The position numbers and the translations under genes were made by a program. Under the pieces are notes generated by a model that ran no database searches, was not told the DNA's origin, and saw nothing but the letters and a program-made list of their open reading frames with translations. From contig CP099426.1 in NCBI GenBank assembly GCA_024114885.1, forward strand, positions 62,001 through 126,000: a DNA stretch of 64,000 nt, in the 5' to 3' direction. Positions 21,801-33,420 of the stretch are shown here, in pieces. Positions within the stretch are counted from its first letter, which is position 1. Each line of letters starts with the position of its first letter. Source of the stretch: Septoria linicola. Lineage: Eukaryota > Ascomycota > Dothideomycetes > Mycosphaerellales > Mycosphaerellaceae.

Positions 21801-22779
21801 TGGAGCTTCACATGGGTTTAGACAAGAAGCTCCGCATTGGTCTGAGGTTCAGCAGCGCATGGTTGTGTTGTGAGACACCTTGACCTCAGTCGCTGGCAGA
21901 GCAAAATAACAGCCGTGCCATGACCCTTTCGAACCCGAGAACAGCGGAAGCTTTCCAGCTTTGGGACACAGCATTGCCATTGTCGAAGGGGTGCAAACGC
22001 CGGCCTTGTGCCTAAGCGACACTAGCGAGATACCACAATCTTGCCAGCAGGCGCCTCATTACACAGCATCTGCACCATAACTCCGACGTACGATTGTCGC
22101 AAGCGTCAAGTAAAGGCATCGAGTCTGACCTCCCTTTGTTCTCGACGACTCGAAAGTGCACCAACTGCCATCCACCTTCACTTCAGCAGTGGAAAGACGG
22201 TATGTGGACAGACGGCAGTGCCAGGTTCAGCGCTAGTGATGGAGATAGATGGTGGGCATGCGATGAAGCAGGCCTTTATCATCTAGACACCCGAGTAAGG
22301 GCCAGAGGCTGCAGAGGCGCCATTTCCACCAGGTGGCTTTGCTCGGCGACGTCCATCAGCAGCGCCAGTTCACGAATGACCGCCCGGTGTGGGAGGACAC
22401 GCGGGCGACGCATCAAGCTTAACCTTGCCAGTCACCGGCAGTCACAGCAGCAGAACGGACACATCTGCGCAGCGACCGTCTTGTGCACGATGGTCGAACT
22501 TTGAGCTACGGCGGCAACAAGAGTTTAGCTCAACTGCGATCAGGACGCCAGCAGGACATGCCATTACACTGTTCTGATCGAGTTCAGTAGTGATGGATGA
22601 CTTGTGGGCTGCCACGAACGCCCCTTTCCTTTATCAACGCTCGGCACGAATTGCGGATAATGCCTTAACAGCCATGAATCCAGCGCCAGACGCAGAGCTC
22701 GAAAGGCGGCGACAGCCTGCGCTGAACGGAAAACCACGCATCGCAACAGCGCTCTCTAACGAGCAGCACTTGCTCGAAT

Positions 22780-22807
22780 GGTCAAAGCGGCCATCGACGC
22801 TTTGACC
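22780..22807. repeat. Perfect 10-bp inverted repeat
   Basis: GGTCAAAGCG and its exact reverse complement CGCTTTGACC flank an 8-base loop. It lies in gene-poor DNA, with no T-run after it. Confidence 0.6.
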
Positions 22808-24793
22808 GAAGCGTGTGTTGTTGCAAACGAGCGAGCGTTGGCCCAGCATGTCATTGTGTCCGCGAAAGTGCCGCGCCCAGCATTCAATCACGATCTCAGC
22901 CGTGTGAGCGATCGCCGCAACACGACAAGCTTCATCTTCCCCTGAATCAGTTGGGGTCTGCTGAAGCCCAGTGCGCTGCAGCAATACATGCGCACCCCTT
23001 GGCGCGGCGAACGCAGACTCGTCTCCCGAGACAAAAGGCTGGAGGAGCGTGCCACAAAAGCAGAAATAACCCTTGTGCGGCGGGACAATTGGAGCTGCAG
23101 ATTGTGGATCTGACCATGCTCTCAATCATCCGAGACCACGGGTATGGCTTAGTGTGGCAGACAATGCCAGTGCAGCGAAGGCAAGAGAGTGACCTCGCTC
23201 AAGCATCGAGGCAATCTGCTAAGTCCTTGGTTCATCTTATCGATTGCAACAAGACAGCAGTGTGGCCTGTGTCGAGAATGCCAATAGGGCCCAGAGGCCA
23301 TGTGGTCGATCAGTTGACTGGGTCCATCATTCCAGAGCTATCAGCCGGCGCCAGTCGCGAGAAGGAACCAAGGAGGCCTGCCCTATGCTGTACGTCTGGA
23401 GCTCAGCACACGAATCCTCGCTCGGGGTATGGGTTCACAGAGCCAGCAAGCCCTACTCGGGGGACGATTTCGCGTCCCTATCCAACAAAGGTAGTAGTAT
23501 GCTCGGATCAACGAGTAAGACCGCGGATACTCTCGCACTCAGTCTATGTGCAGCGATACAGTCCTCTTCAGAAGTGTGCGCTACAGTTCAGCGACCTGTC
23601 TGAATTCGGCACAGGCTGTACTACGACCGAGGCGGCATGTACCAGCATGGCAAGGTGTCGACGTCCTCCACTTTGACATGCCGCCAACCAATCAAGGGCC
23701 TGAGTGGAAGGTGCAGAGCATGACATATGCTTCAAATCGTAGTAGCTTGATGCGGAGCACGATACAGTGATCTGTGGCTCCCAGTCGCACTTGTTCCACA
23801 TGGACGCCAGCTCCTCCAGTACAGTCCTTCAGTCCTCCCAAGCCTAGTATGCCATCTTCGCACGCAGCTCTTTCGTCCATCTCGGGCTGCTCCTCGCGCT
23901 CGCCGAGGATGATCGAGGCTATGGTCCATGATGGCTGATGGCAATGGTATGCTCTTGGAGCCAGGTCGTGCTGAAGTATGGAGCTTCAGCGTCTCGGGAA
24001 TGCCTGGGTATGCTATGCTATGTGCAGAGCCATGCGAAGAGAGCTTGCGCGAGAAATCATCGTATGCGCCATCACACATGTGTGACAAGCAGAAGTCGAA
24101 GAGTTGCAGAGCCAGAGTTGAGAGTTATCCTGGAGCACAAAGGATCGAAGTCGTCAAAGCGAGGTGGATCCTGCCCTTGCGACGAGATCTTGGCGTGGGT
24201 GCGCCAAAGTGTAGCTGCCACACCTCATCTCGAGACTTCATCTTTTACATTAACCCAAAGGATCGATCAGGACTTTCGATAAGACCCTTGGACCAGCTGT
24301 CGTGCACTGTGAAGAGTGTCTCTGGATCCTGCCAACTACAGCTGCCCATCGATGAGGACCCCAAGACAGCATAGCGTGACATCAACCCATTACCATCGAC
24401 AGCGAATGTCTTCCAGCAACCTGATGTTGGAGGAAGCTGCGCACTTTTGCGATCGGGAAGCTGAACCTCTTATCAAATGTCTTGACGGCTTTCTTCCAGA
24501 ATCTTGGAATGGATTTTGGTGTTTGACGACACTGTGTCGAAGCATAAACTATGCCGCTGCAATGGATCATGAACTCACGAGAGAACGCTAAAGCTTCATG
24601 TGCGAGGCTAGGTCGAGAGAAGGCCGCGCCTATTCATTGAATGCTACCGCAGATGATCATCGAAGCTCCGAGATCCAAGGGACGTGGTGTCTGCTTATCC
24701 AGAGCTTCTTCTATTGGCCTTTCTGCGTTTGAGGAGCGCAACTTCCAAGAAGCATCAGATTTCTCTCTTGGCTCTTGAAGCTTTCAGGATGCT

Positions 24794-24827
24794 CAGCCTA
24801 TCTTCATACCATCTTGAAGATAGGCTG
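24794..24827. repeat. Perfect 13-bp inverted repeat
   Basis: CAGCCTATCTTCA and its exact reverse complement are separated by an 8-base loop (24807-24814). It lies in gene-poor DNA and would form a stable hairpin in RNA. Confidence 0.75.
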
Positions 24828-26391
24828 TACTGCAGCCTGCGCGCTTGGCCACTGGCCTTAACATGGCTGCCATGATCAGACCCAATGGTACTGTAGAAGC
24901 TCGGGTGCAAATCTTACAGAAGTGTCGCGAAGGACGATGTTTCGATGTCCGATCCAGCAATCGATCGTTATAACACTGGCCTTGCCAGCTCAGGATGCCA
25001 GCATGTACCAAAGCTACGCCAGTGTTCACCATCTTTGGCATGTGGTATCATCTGCGCCGCCATGAGGAGTGTAGTGGCCATCATCGGGACTCTTGAACGC
25101 TCGAAAGCTCGTGGAGCTTATGGCAAGATCGGCGTCCTTCCAGACTTTCCCGCTCTTGTTCTCCGACCAGCTTTCAGGCCTACGCATCGTGGCCTCGTGG
25201 GTTGCTATCGGAGGTTCTGCAGCCATGAACATACCCGTGTTCGGGCAATATACTTTGCGCCGGCTGCGAAGCTTGCAGCAGGAAGAGGGAGTGTCTGTTT
25301 CGGTGGCGACTTCGCTCGGTCAGACGCTCTTCGCAAGACTGATTTCCACAAGTGGCCGATCACGCCTGGCACTGAGGTTATAGGTGAGCCAGGATCTGCT
25401 CCATGGACAGCTGGGAGAGTGTCAGTCCTGGTATGCTGCAGTTTCAGCGCTGTCCTTCGTGTCTCTTCGCGCGTTGGCGCAGTCATCTGGTCACTGCCGT
25501 CGTCGAATCGCCTTTAATTCCATCGAACCGCAATGTACGATTCATCGCGCTGATGAGAGAGCTTGAACTGCTTTCTCCTGCCTCAGCTTCTGCCACCGGC
25601 TATCCGTTGCGAGTGCTCGCCACCCTTCGGGCATCATGCCAATAGTCTTCATGGCACTGCTGTTCGGCTAAGCTCCTGTAGTCGTCTCTTCCGTGGCGTG
25701 GATCTCAATTGCAACAGTAAGATGGAGGTTGAGTTTGCGGCCTTTGTGGCCCGCAAAATCTGTTCCAGTCACTTCCGGTCTGGCCGCTATTCCTTTGGCA
25801 CTGCTAGCGTTGTGATCAGCTGCCCATTTGGCGCTACTTGGTGTATGGCCAGCGTGCGCGAATGGCAAATTCAACATGCCATGCTGGCGTGTCACATATG
25901 TTCAGCCTTCTGAATGTATCAGAAGAATACTCAGCAGTGCAATACGGCTTATTGCAGCCAGGTTAAGCGAGACAGAACTTCACCAGACTCCACAGACACT
26001 TGCAGCTTGTTCACCAAGAATTACCAATCGCGGGGCTCCTGAGAGCGACAATCGCTTCGACTCGCATATCGTCAAGCAGAAAACTGATTTGTAAATGGCA
26101 CGGGTGCTGCGCTATGCTCTGCTATTAAAGAATCAAAACTTGTGTGAAGCATAAGTCACAGACATACAAGGATAAGCAACTCCACCTGCAAATGTTGGCT
26201 TTACGGGAAGTGAAAGACAGCTACTCTGGATGGACACCTACATGTGACTAATGCTCATACGAGCAGCTCTACCTAACACGCTTGACTCTCTGTTCGGCAC
26301 TAAGCCCCTGGTCACGACGCCTGTTTGGCCACAATGGCATAGTCACTTTCCACATGCTGAAATCGCGGCCACAAATGTCGAGCTTGCCAAC

Positions 26392-27384
26392 TCAAGGCTT
26401 GATGAGCTCCGTTCGCCAACCGTTCTCGCGGTCCAGCTCATCGATAGCTTTCTGGAACTCTTCTTTCATGCTCACCCAGCACTGATCCGTAGGCTCGATG
26501 GCCATGACTTCCCGCCACTCCCTCAGACTCGGAGTTGTGCCTGCCCTCTTGTGCTCAATGTATTGAGTGTACATGGTCTGACCTGGCACGAACGCATTGC
26601 GTCTGAGTATGGTCTCCTCATTCTCGAAGACTTTGTTCCACGCATCAGCTCGTCTCTGGACTTTGTCTTCCCAGACTGAACTGAACTCGTCAGAGTACGC
26701 CATTCTCAAGCCAATCCTGAGCGTCTTGTTCCACCGCATCTGAGTCGCGCGTGGTGGAGCAGTCTGCAGAGTCTGAGCTGGCTGATCATCCTTAGTCTTC
26801 CCTCGTGTGCGACCCAAAACAGCCAGGTTGTCCTTTGAAGCACCCGCACTTCCAGCCTCCTTGAGCTCAGTACCACGAATTTCCGCAGCAGGCTCTTCGA
26901 CCATGGGAGTCTCCGGCTGCTGACTCAACAGTGAGGATCGCTTGTCCCTACGTTCAGGACGCGCTCGGCCTGCTGATTCTCGGTCGATGGGACGTAGGAT
27001 TTTCGAGCTGCGCTTGTCCAGCGACGAAGGCTTTGCCTTACTACTCACTGGCTTCCCGCTACCATAGTCTCCGCTATTGCGGGTGCTCAACGTTGTTCCC
27101 TGAGCCGGAACTCCCATCTCGCCCAGTGCCATCTTGTTCATCCACTCAGTGGTGTCATCTTTGGGTCGCTTGGCAGCAATGCTGTCGAGCCTGTGGTTCT
27201 CGGCCTTCACATAGGCCTGTTGACGCTTTTCGAGTACGCTATACATCTGCTTTGGGTCCTCGACGTTCTCAATGGTGGCTGTCTCCGTCTCAGGTCCATC
27301 CTCGTCGGTGTTACCGAAGGGCTGTGGCTCTTCTTTGTACCTCATCGAGTTCCGATCCGGAGGTGGTGAGCTATCGCCCCCCAT
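26392..27384 (-). CDS. Uncharacterised protein, tandem paralog 1 (330 aa)
   Basis: Intronless frame from the ATG at 27384 to TGA at 26394-26392. Residues 1-210 are charged and low-complexity (Pro, Asp, Glu, Lys, Ser) and probably disordered. Residues about 215-320 form a compact, tryptophan-rich domain: RWNKTLRIGLRMAYSDEF, a helical stretch to FENEE, a QYIEHKRAG segment, and an amphipathic MKEEFQKAIDEL helix. The same domain occurs in the next gene upstream (27951-28616), same strand, so they are tandem duplicates. Spacing of W residues in three helices faintly recalls SANT/Myb-like folds, but I do not claim that family. No signal peptide is seen; nuclear or cytosolic location is likely (inference). 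Confidence 0.7.
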   Translation of the reverse strand: MGGDSSPPPDRNSMRYKEEPQPFGNTDEDGPETETATIENVEDPKQMYSVLEKRQQAYVKAENHRLDSIAAKRPKDDTTEWMNKMALGEMGVPAQGTTLSTRNSGDYGSGKPVSSKAKPSSLDKRSSKILRPIDRESAGRARPERRDKRSSLLSQQPETPMVEEPAAEIRGTELKEAGSAGASKDNLAVLGRTRGKTKDDQPAQTLQTAPPRATQMRWNKTLRIGLRMAYSDEFSSVWEDKVQRRADAWNKVFENEETILRRNAFVPGQTMYTQYIEHKRAGTTPSLREWREVMAIEPTDQCWVSMKEEFQKAIDELDRENGWRTELIKP

Positions 27385-27950
27385 GGTGACAGCCTATCAC
27401 CCAGCTTGCGATGACTGGTCTCAGGTCGCGAGTGATGTGAGCCTGTACTGCACCAGCGAGAGCGTGTTTCGGCTTGGCACTGTTCAGTTCGAGGCGCTTC
27501 GAGTTCAATACCAGAGTCGTCTGGCGAACCGATCTTGGTGTGTCGCCTTGGCCACTGGCAACGGCGAGAGTTGGGCTCAGGGAAGCAGCTCAGCTTGGCG
27601 GTCGAGCGAAAAGGCTGAGAAGGGAGCCAGATCACCTGCAGCGCGAGGCCTCTCGCTCTGAGGTGTTCTCAAAGGATAATCGATATCGTCCTGGAATGCT
27701 TCTGACGCCTTGCCGGCCCAGTGACTTACGGCGATGAGAGAGCTGAGCTCGATAATCCTCAGAGAAATTGTCGTAGGTTGTGAAGAAAGCTCGCCAAGAA
27801 GGTTGTTCCAGACGCGGACTTTGAAGCACAATCGGAGGCACGATTGGAGTCTTGGCAATGAAGAGCTCACTTACTGGACACACCGAACGTCACCACACGA
27901 CTGCAGAACTAAGCAACGAGAACTACACAAGTCGCTATGGAGACATGTGA
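27385..27950. other. Intergenic region between tandem paralogs
   Basis: 566 bases with overlapping short frames on both strands. It must hold the promoter of the 26392-27384 gene and the 3' end of its neighbour. No motif recognised. Confidence 0.4.
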
Positions 27951-28616
27951 CTATCTGCTCCAACTCATGGCAGCTCGGATCTTGGCCCTCATAGCATCCA
28001 TATCAGCTTGAGGGGCAGCATCAACCCTCTGCCAGCTAGCTTGCACGCCTTTGTCACTCAAGTACTCTGCATACTGCCAATTGATTGTGCCATGTCCCAC
28101 TGGAAGCACAACTCCCATACGCACGAGCTCGGTTGTGAATGTGTCACTGAAGAGCTGAGCGAGCTCTCTGCATTTCATTCCAGCAGCGAACTCTTGTTTG
28201 ATCAGCTTGAGGCCCAAGCGAAGACTGTCGTTCCACTTGACTCTGCCAGTCCGTGTACGCTTTCCGGTGGACTCCGATACTGATTTTTCTCCTCTTGCTC
28301 GTGCAGGCCGGGTCGAGAACGCTTTGCAGCGCTTCTTTCGTGGTATCTGGTCTTTGGCAGTTGTGTCGGGACTTCCATGCTCTTGCTTGATCAGCACCGC
28401 GCCACTATTTGTGAGGGCCACAGCCTGTGTCCGTTGCGGAAGTGGACAGTCAGAAGCCTGATGTGATGTGTTTCTACGCCGCGGCCGAATTGAGATGCCA
28501 ATTTTGCTGCCTCTCGAAGCGCACTTAGTTCCTTGCTGGAAGCCCTGATCGCCGTCTTGCTGATATGATTTGGGGTTCTCGTGTTCTTCGCGAGCATGCT
28601 TGTGTCCATCGGCCAT
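27951..28616 (-). CDS. Uncharacterised protein, tandem paralog 2 (221 aa)
   Basis: ATG at 28616 (MADGHKH) to TAG at 27953-27951. Residues 1-120 are basic and polar with Lys/Arg clusters (RKKRCK near 90, a possible nuclear localisation signal). Residues about 125-221 are the domain shared with paralog 1: VKWNDSLRLGLKLIKQEF, a helical LAQLFSDTFTTELVRMG stretch, INWQYAEYLSDKG and a final helix with RAKIRAAMSW. The aligned domains keep WN-x2-LR-x-GL, QY at the same distance, and a W near the end. The linker is much shorter than in paralog 1. Function is unknown. Confidence 0.65.
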   Translation of the reverse strand: MADGHKHAREEHENPKSYQQDGDQGFQQGTKCASRGSKIGISIRPRRRNTSHQASDCPLPQRTQAVALTNSGAVLIKQEHGSPDTTAKDQIPRKKRCKAFSTRPARARGEKSVSESTGKRTRTGRVKWNDSLRLGLKLIKQEFAAGMKCRELAQLFSDTFTTELVRMGVVLPVGHGTINWQYAEYLSDKGVQASWQRVDAAPQADMDAMRAKIRAAMSWSR

Positions 28617-29069
28617 GGCACTCAATGCATGACTGAAGCACGTTCGTGCTTTGAAAGACTGGGACGGACTGTATCGCCAGAAGAAGTTTCGAAAACGTTA
28701 GCACTTCTGTCTAGGTTCTGGAGCAGAGTAGAGCTTCTCGTCACTCCGCACATAGCTCTGGGTCGTTCTCGGCAGATTCGGGAGATCTGCGCCTGCGGCG
28801 GACTACATCATGATCACCATCGTCTCGGGCGCTTTGAGCATCTTTGTGGATGAGAATCACAGTCATCGTGTCAGCTTTGAGAACAGGAAGGAGTAAGAAT
28901 GGACGCGTTAATTTATGCTCTATAATATGCTACCCATGCAAAGTCCCAGGCACTACTCATACCTTGCTTGCTCTCATGAGATGACAACTTGCAAGCCGAG
29001 CACCGGAAAAACAACGAACGCCTGAACTCCTTGATCACCCAGTATGTCAGACCCAGAACAACTCATTGC
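28617..29069. other. Intergenic region
   Basis: About 450 bases between the start of paralog 2 and the stop of the disordered-protein gene at 29070. No feature recognised. Confidence 0.4.
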
Positions 29070-31133
29070 CTACTTGCCTTCCCTGGAAGGACAATCCTCG
29101 GAGGGACCACCCTCCGCCTCAGAGCCTTCTTCTTCTTCCAAACTACCTCTGGATCCTGATGATGCTCCAGCTTGTGCCACTACACCCGATGTAGCTGAAT
29201 CTTGTGCTGGTTTGAGCTGGCTCGTTCTACGCCTCGACTCTGTTGACGTGGTAGTCAAGGCATCGTTAGTCTGTCCGAGTTGACGGCCATTGTTCACCTC
29301 CGACGTATCGCTCGGCTCGACTGTCTCTGGATCTTGGTCCTGTGCAGTGAGCCGTGAATCGTTGGTGAATGCTGTCGTCTGGCCTGATAGTCCGGGGCTT
29401 CTTGATGCGCCATGGTTGACCGAGTTCCCTTGGTCGTCTGGAGCTGATTCACTCGCGGCAGTCGTTGATCTTGATGGCCCGTCGATTAGCGAGCCGGCAG
29501 CTGTCAGGTCCTGTGGTAGCTGGGGACCAGACGTCGTGGTTGATGCCGCGATGTCAGAGCTCTGCGCAGGTTTCGCCGTGACCTGTTGTAACGTGCTAGC
29601 GCCTGGGACATTGCTCTGCGTTGGTAGCTGTGTTGGCTTGGCCCGGCGGACGCAGGTGGTGGATTCCGAGCTCGGACTGCAAGGCGAATCCCCGGTGGGA
29701 TTCGATGATATGAGCCATTGTCAACGTTCGTCCCCGCCTGATTCAAGCGGAGCCATGTGTCTCGGTTGAATAATCGGCAATCCATGTCGAACTGCCAGAC
29801 TGGCGACACGTGATTGCCACGGTGAGCCATGTCCCCCGTTCTCAGTATGCCTGCTGTGGCGAGACGAGAGCCTCTGAAAGTGCCATCGTTGTTCGTGAAC
29901 ATGTGCTGATCACGAAAGTTGCAGTCGGCGAGGGCGGCCGTCGTTGGTACGTTCCCAGTGCGGTCTCTTGGCAGACGATTCACAGCGTCAGCAAAGCGCT
30001 GTATGTCTCGGGTATCGTGTCGAGGCCGTCATACAAGCGCATCAGGGGAGACAGCTGAACTCTTCTTTCGGATGATGCTGGAGTATTTGGTCCTGGTGCA
30101 GGTGTTGTACTAGCTTGCGTGACGCTCCATGTGCGGCTGAATGATTGGGGGCGGGAGGAGGTGGTGCTGTGGTTGAGCCTGCTGCTGTTGGTGCTGTGGG
30201 CCCTGGACGAAGATTTGGGAACTTGTTGCCGAGAGTCGCTGATGGCGGGCGCGAGCGTCCTCCTCCTGCAGTGCTGGCTGGCGTGAAAGATCCGCCAGAT
30301 AGCGACCGCGCCTTCTTGCCACTACTGTGCGGAGTACCAGAACTCGATGGTACTGTAGCACTCCCCGGAGTGTTGGGTTGCGAGGCACCTTCACCTCCAG
30401 AAACACTCTCATCGTGAGGGACTGCTCTCTTCTTGCCTTTGTTGCCAGGACCAAAGGTCGGTGTGTTACCTTCAGTACTCGCTTGATCCTCCTCGGGGGC
30501 CTTCTGCTTACCTTTGCCGCCAATCTCCACCTGTGAAAGTGCGCTCTGGGCTGGAACGCCTGTTACTCCAGCCGCTTGTCCTCTTCGGGCTGCCGATCTC
30601 GTGACGCGTTGCGATGCTTCGGGCTGCTGCTGTAGTGGGTTGGAGGGGAGATTGGACGATCTTGAAGGAGTACTCGAAGACGAAACCGTGGTTCCAGCTA
30701 GTGCTGATGGTGTTGATACGTCTTGGTCTGCACTTCTGGTCGAAGATGAGACTGGCGTAGCAATGGAAAGCTGTAAGCCTCCGAGTTCTGGCGTGACGGA
30801 AGTGCTCGGTGGACCATGCGGTATCGGAGTCTCCGGTGGACGATCGTGAGTCGTGCTCTCTTCAGCAACTTCAGGTTCTCCTGTCTGGGCATGCTCGATT
30901 GCATCTGACATCGGGACATCATTGCCCTGCGCAGCCTGCTGTGGTTGGCGAGAGCCGTTCGTACGATCAGGTGTTTGTGGAGGGCGCATGCGGCCTGCAT
31001 CTGCCTCTGCGATTCTCTGCTCTTCAGCCTCTTCGGCCCGGGCGACGCCTGACATGTTCGCGTCTTCGCTCGATGCAGAACTCTGTGCATCTTGTTTGGC
31101 ACTGCCAGCTGTGTTTTCCTCCTTTGGAGCCAT
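29070..31133 (-). CDS. Large disordered Ser/Thr/Gln/Pro-rich protein, multi-exon
   Basis: The ATG at 31133 (MAPKEEN) opens a frame of more than 350 codons rich in Ser, Thr, Pro, Gln and Glu, with a basic KGKKRAVPHDE patch and a RSGS-like phospho-site landscape. At about 30118 a GTACAA donor may splice either to a CAG at about 30061, giving a short tail LSPLMRLYDGLDTIPETYS, or further on to a CATACAG near 30006. A separate minus frame at about 29735-29070, of the same A/S/T/Q-rich style and lacking any ATG, ends SEDCPSREGK before TAG at 29072-29070. It is probably the last exon. The exon junctions between about 29,700 and 30,120 are not resolved. No domain recognised; an unstructured nuclear regulator is possible (inference). 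Confidence 0.5.
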
Positions 31134-33420
31134 CTTCTCTTCACAGATGGGCCAAGCTTTCCAGACGCGCTATGGTGCGGGCAGAATCTGGTGTCAGCGA
31201 TGGTATGGATGGACTGTTTGCTGAAGAGCAGAGCTGCGCTTTTTTACGAGCCGCACAAGTACAAAGCACTTGGGCGTGTCTCAGGTGCCGTTTGCTGCGC
31301 ACGTGAATGAGCGGTAACACTAGCGAGGAGCACAGCTCAGACTTCCATGCCCTCTGTTTGTGTCTCAGAACTTCACTGTTATCTGCCCGGCGCCATCCAA
31401 CAGTACCTGGACCAGGTTTCAGCCTCTGGAAGCTTCGCCAGACGTCTGTTGGCATCTTTCTGCGTCACTGCGTCGATGACTATCTGCTCTTGTTGCCCAG
31501 CATAGTGTTCGATTTGGTCCTTCCTCTGACTTATTCCGGTCTGTCTGTGCTGTGGAAGGCCAGCCTACGCTATCGCGGTGTGCTACAGCTGCTGATCGTC
31601 CTTACGCCACCATATCGCTCTTCGTGGCTAGACACCAAGACTACAGCTGCCCACCAGTCGTTGCTCGACATCTTGCCTCCTGAGCGCTGCTCTGGACGGC
31701 ATGGAAAGTCATGCTGGCAGTAGATGCGCCGTCTCTTACCCGCCGAGATATCCTTGTCTGTGTGCCAGTGCCTCCGTGGGTGTTGCGACGATGAAGTACT
31801 CGCCTGCGGTATCTCTTCGTCGTGCTCGGTGATGCCACCACGTCTTCAATCACCAGTGGAGAATGCAGTCGATCATAGTCGTACGTCGTATGGCGATCGT
31901 GGATGTAGTGGCTGTTGTCACAGCATCGTGCTCGTGGTGAGCTCGTCGTGCGACCGAGGCGCAGTGCAGCTGAACTGGATCTGGCGGGCTATTTCCTCCA
32001 TGCTGCTCTGTCTCCCCACATAGTGCGCGCGCGCGTTACCGACATGATTGAGGCTGTGCTGCATGGTAATCGCATGATCCTCGCCGTTCTTATGGTCGTT
32101 ATCGTCGTTATGTTGTCGTGTATGGGCCATTGCGTCGGCGAAAGCGCAATGAAGCTGAGATCCATCAAGCTTTGCTCCGGCACCGCCACAACCACAACGA
32201 TAGCACTACGATGCGGTATCTCCACATACAATGGCCCAAAACGCTCCAAACTTCGAGCGGAGCCCGAGATGCATAATAAAAGCGATCGCATGTCAAAATC
32301 ATGTTCGTGCGCGGCCTGATGCTGAAGGTATAGCCATGTCAGGCTGGCCAGTTTTGTAACTGCTATATTGGAGCAAAAAGTGTGCTGACTACTAACAGCG
32401 TGATCTAGGGAAAAATAGCAACAGCCATGCCAAAAGCTGTTGCTATACTGCCAAATGCCAATGCCAATGCCATCGTCGTGAAGAGCGTGACATTTGAATG
32501 ACAGTACTAACAGTTCTGTAGAATACAGATCACTCAAGTAGCATTAAATGCACACAAACACTTTTTTTGCTGTCCAGGGGTTCAATTCTGGCTCGGAGTG
32601 CGGTATTTGAGGCTGCTGTGGCAAGAAACAGCAATACTTTTGCCTCCACCACCTTTTTGCATGCCCATCACGCCAAAAATTGGTCGGAAACATGCTGTCT
32701 GAAGCCATACATACAGTCCAACACACTAGACACTTCAATAGGGACACCGATATCTCTGCGACATGGAACGAACCACGCCGAGCAGAGGCATTCCGAGCAG
32801 CGAGCAACAACCGCAAGGACCGCGGAGTGAGGGCGACGATACGACCTTTTGCTCTCGTGAGATTTATGTGCACTGAGATGCTGGCATGTCCCATTACCGG
32901 CTTCCAACACGTAAATCATTTCAATGCGCCTCTACATGGTGACAAAACGGATCCCAGTCGATGAACTCTTCCAGTGGCGACGGTGTCTCTGGTTTCTCAG
33001 ACCTACCACGCCGAGTGGAAAGAATTCGAGTAGCGAAGATTGACAGCGAAGCCGTAGAGAGAGTGAAGTCTGGATATGCTAGTTTTGTAACGTGTAAGAC
33101 TGACAAGCTATTGAGGTGTGCCATCGATGGAGCAAGCCGCTCTAGTGACCGCCCGCGTCCTTAAGAGTGACCAGAAGCAGCTCATTATATCCCTCTACCA
33201 GTCGAACCACAGCCAGGTCTCTTATCGACAAAACGCACTGCGCCAAAGAGTGGGAATGTGAGTAGCGAGCGACACCGAATGATCCAGCGGAGAGGCTTCG
33301 GAGGCAGTATCCTTTACTTCGGCGGCACATCAACACGTCTGGAGACCACTTCGCCACACACTCAACAGAACCACGCGGTTTTTGATGGACCTGGCTGTCG
33401 AGCTACATTCTGGTGCCTAG

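Larger units (their letters stand above)
18629..26391. other. 7.8-kb gene-poor block
   Basis: The longest stretch without a convincing gene. It holds short overlapping frames on both strands, simple repeats near 20.55-20.63 kb, diverged repeats near 21.5-21.8 kb, and two perfect inverted repeats (22780-22807 and 24794-24827). The longest unexplained frame is 22813-23676 (plus, 287 codons), Cys/Ser/Arg-rich and without a recognisable domain. No transposase, reverse transcriptase or terminal repeat was recognised. Base composition appears similar to the neighbours by eye, so this is not an obvious AT-rich isochore. Confidence 0.45.

Noticed and set aside
22813..23676. 287-codon plus-strand frame, longest in the gene-poor block
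   Set aside because: Composition is irregular (Cys, Ser, Arg, Gln), with a 163-codon antisense frame overlapping. Nothing recognisable. Left as a possible orphan only.
32540..32620. GGTTCAATTC-like T-loop sequence suggesting a tRNA
   Set aside because: No pairing T-stem and no acceptor or D-arm in the flanks. A visual search for other tRNA B-boxes was also negative.
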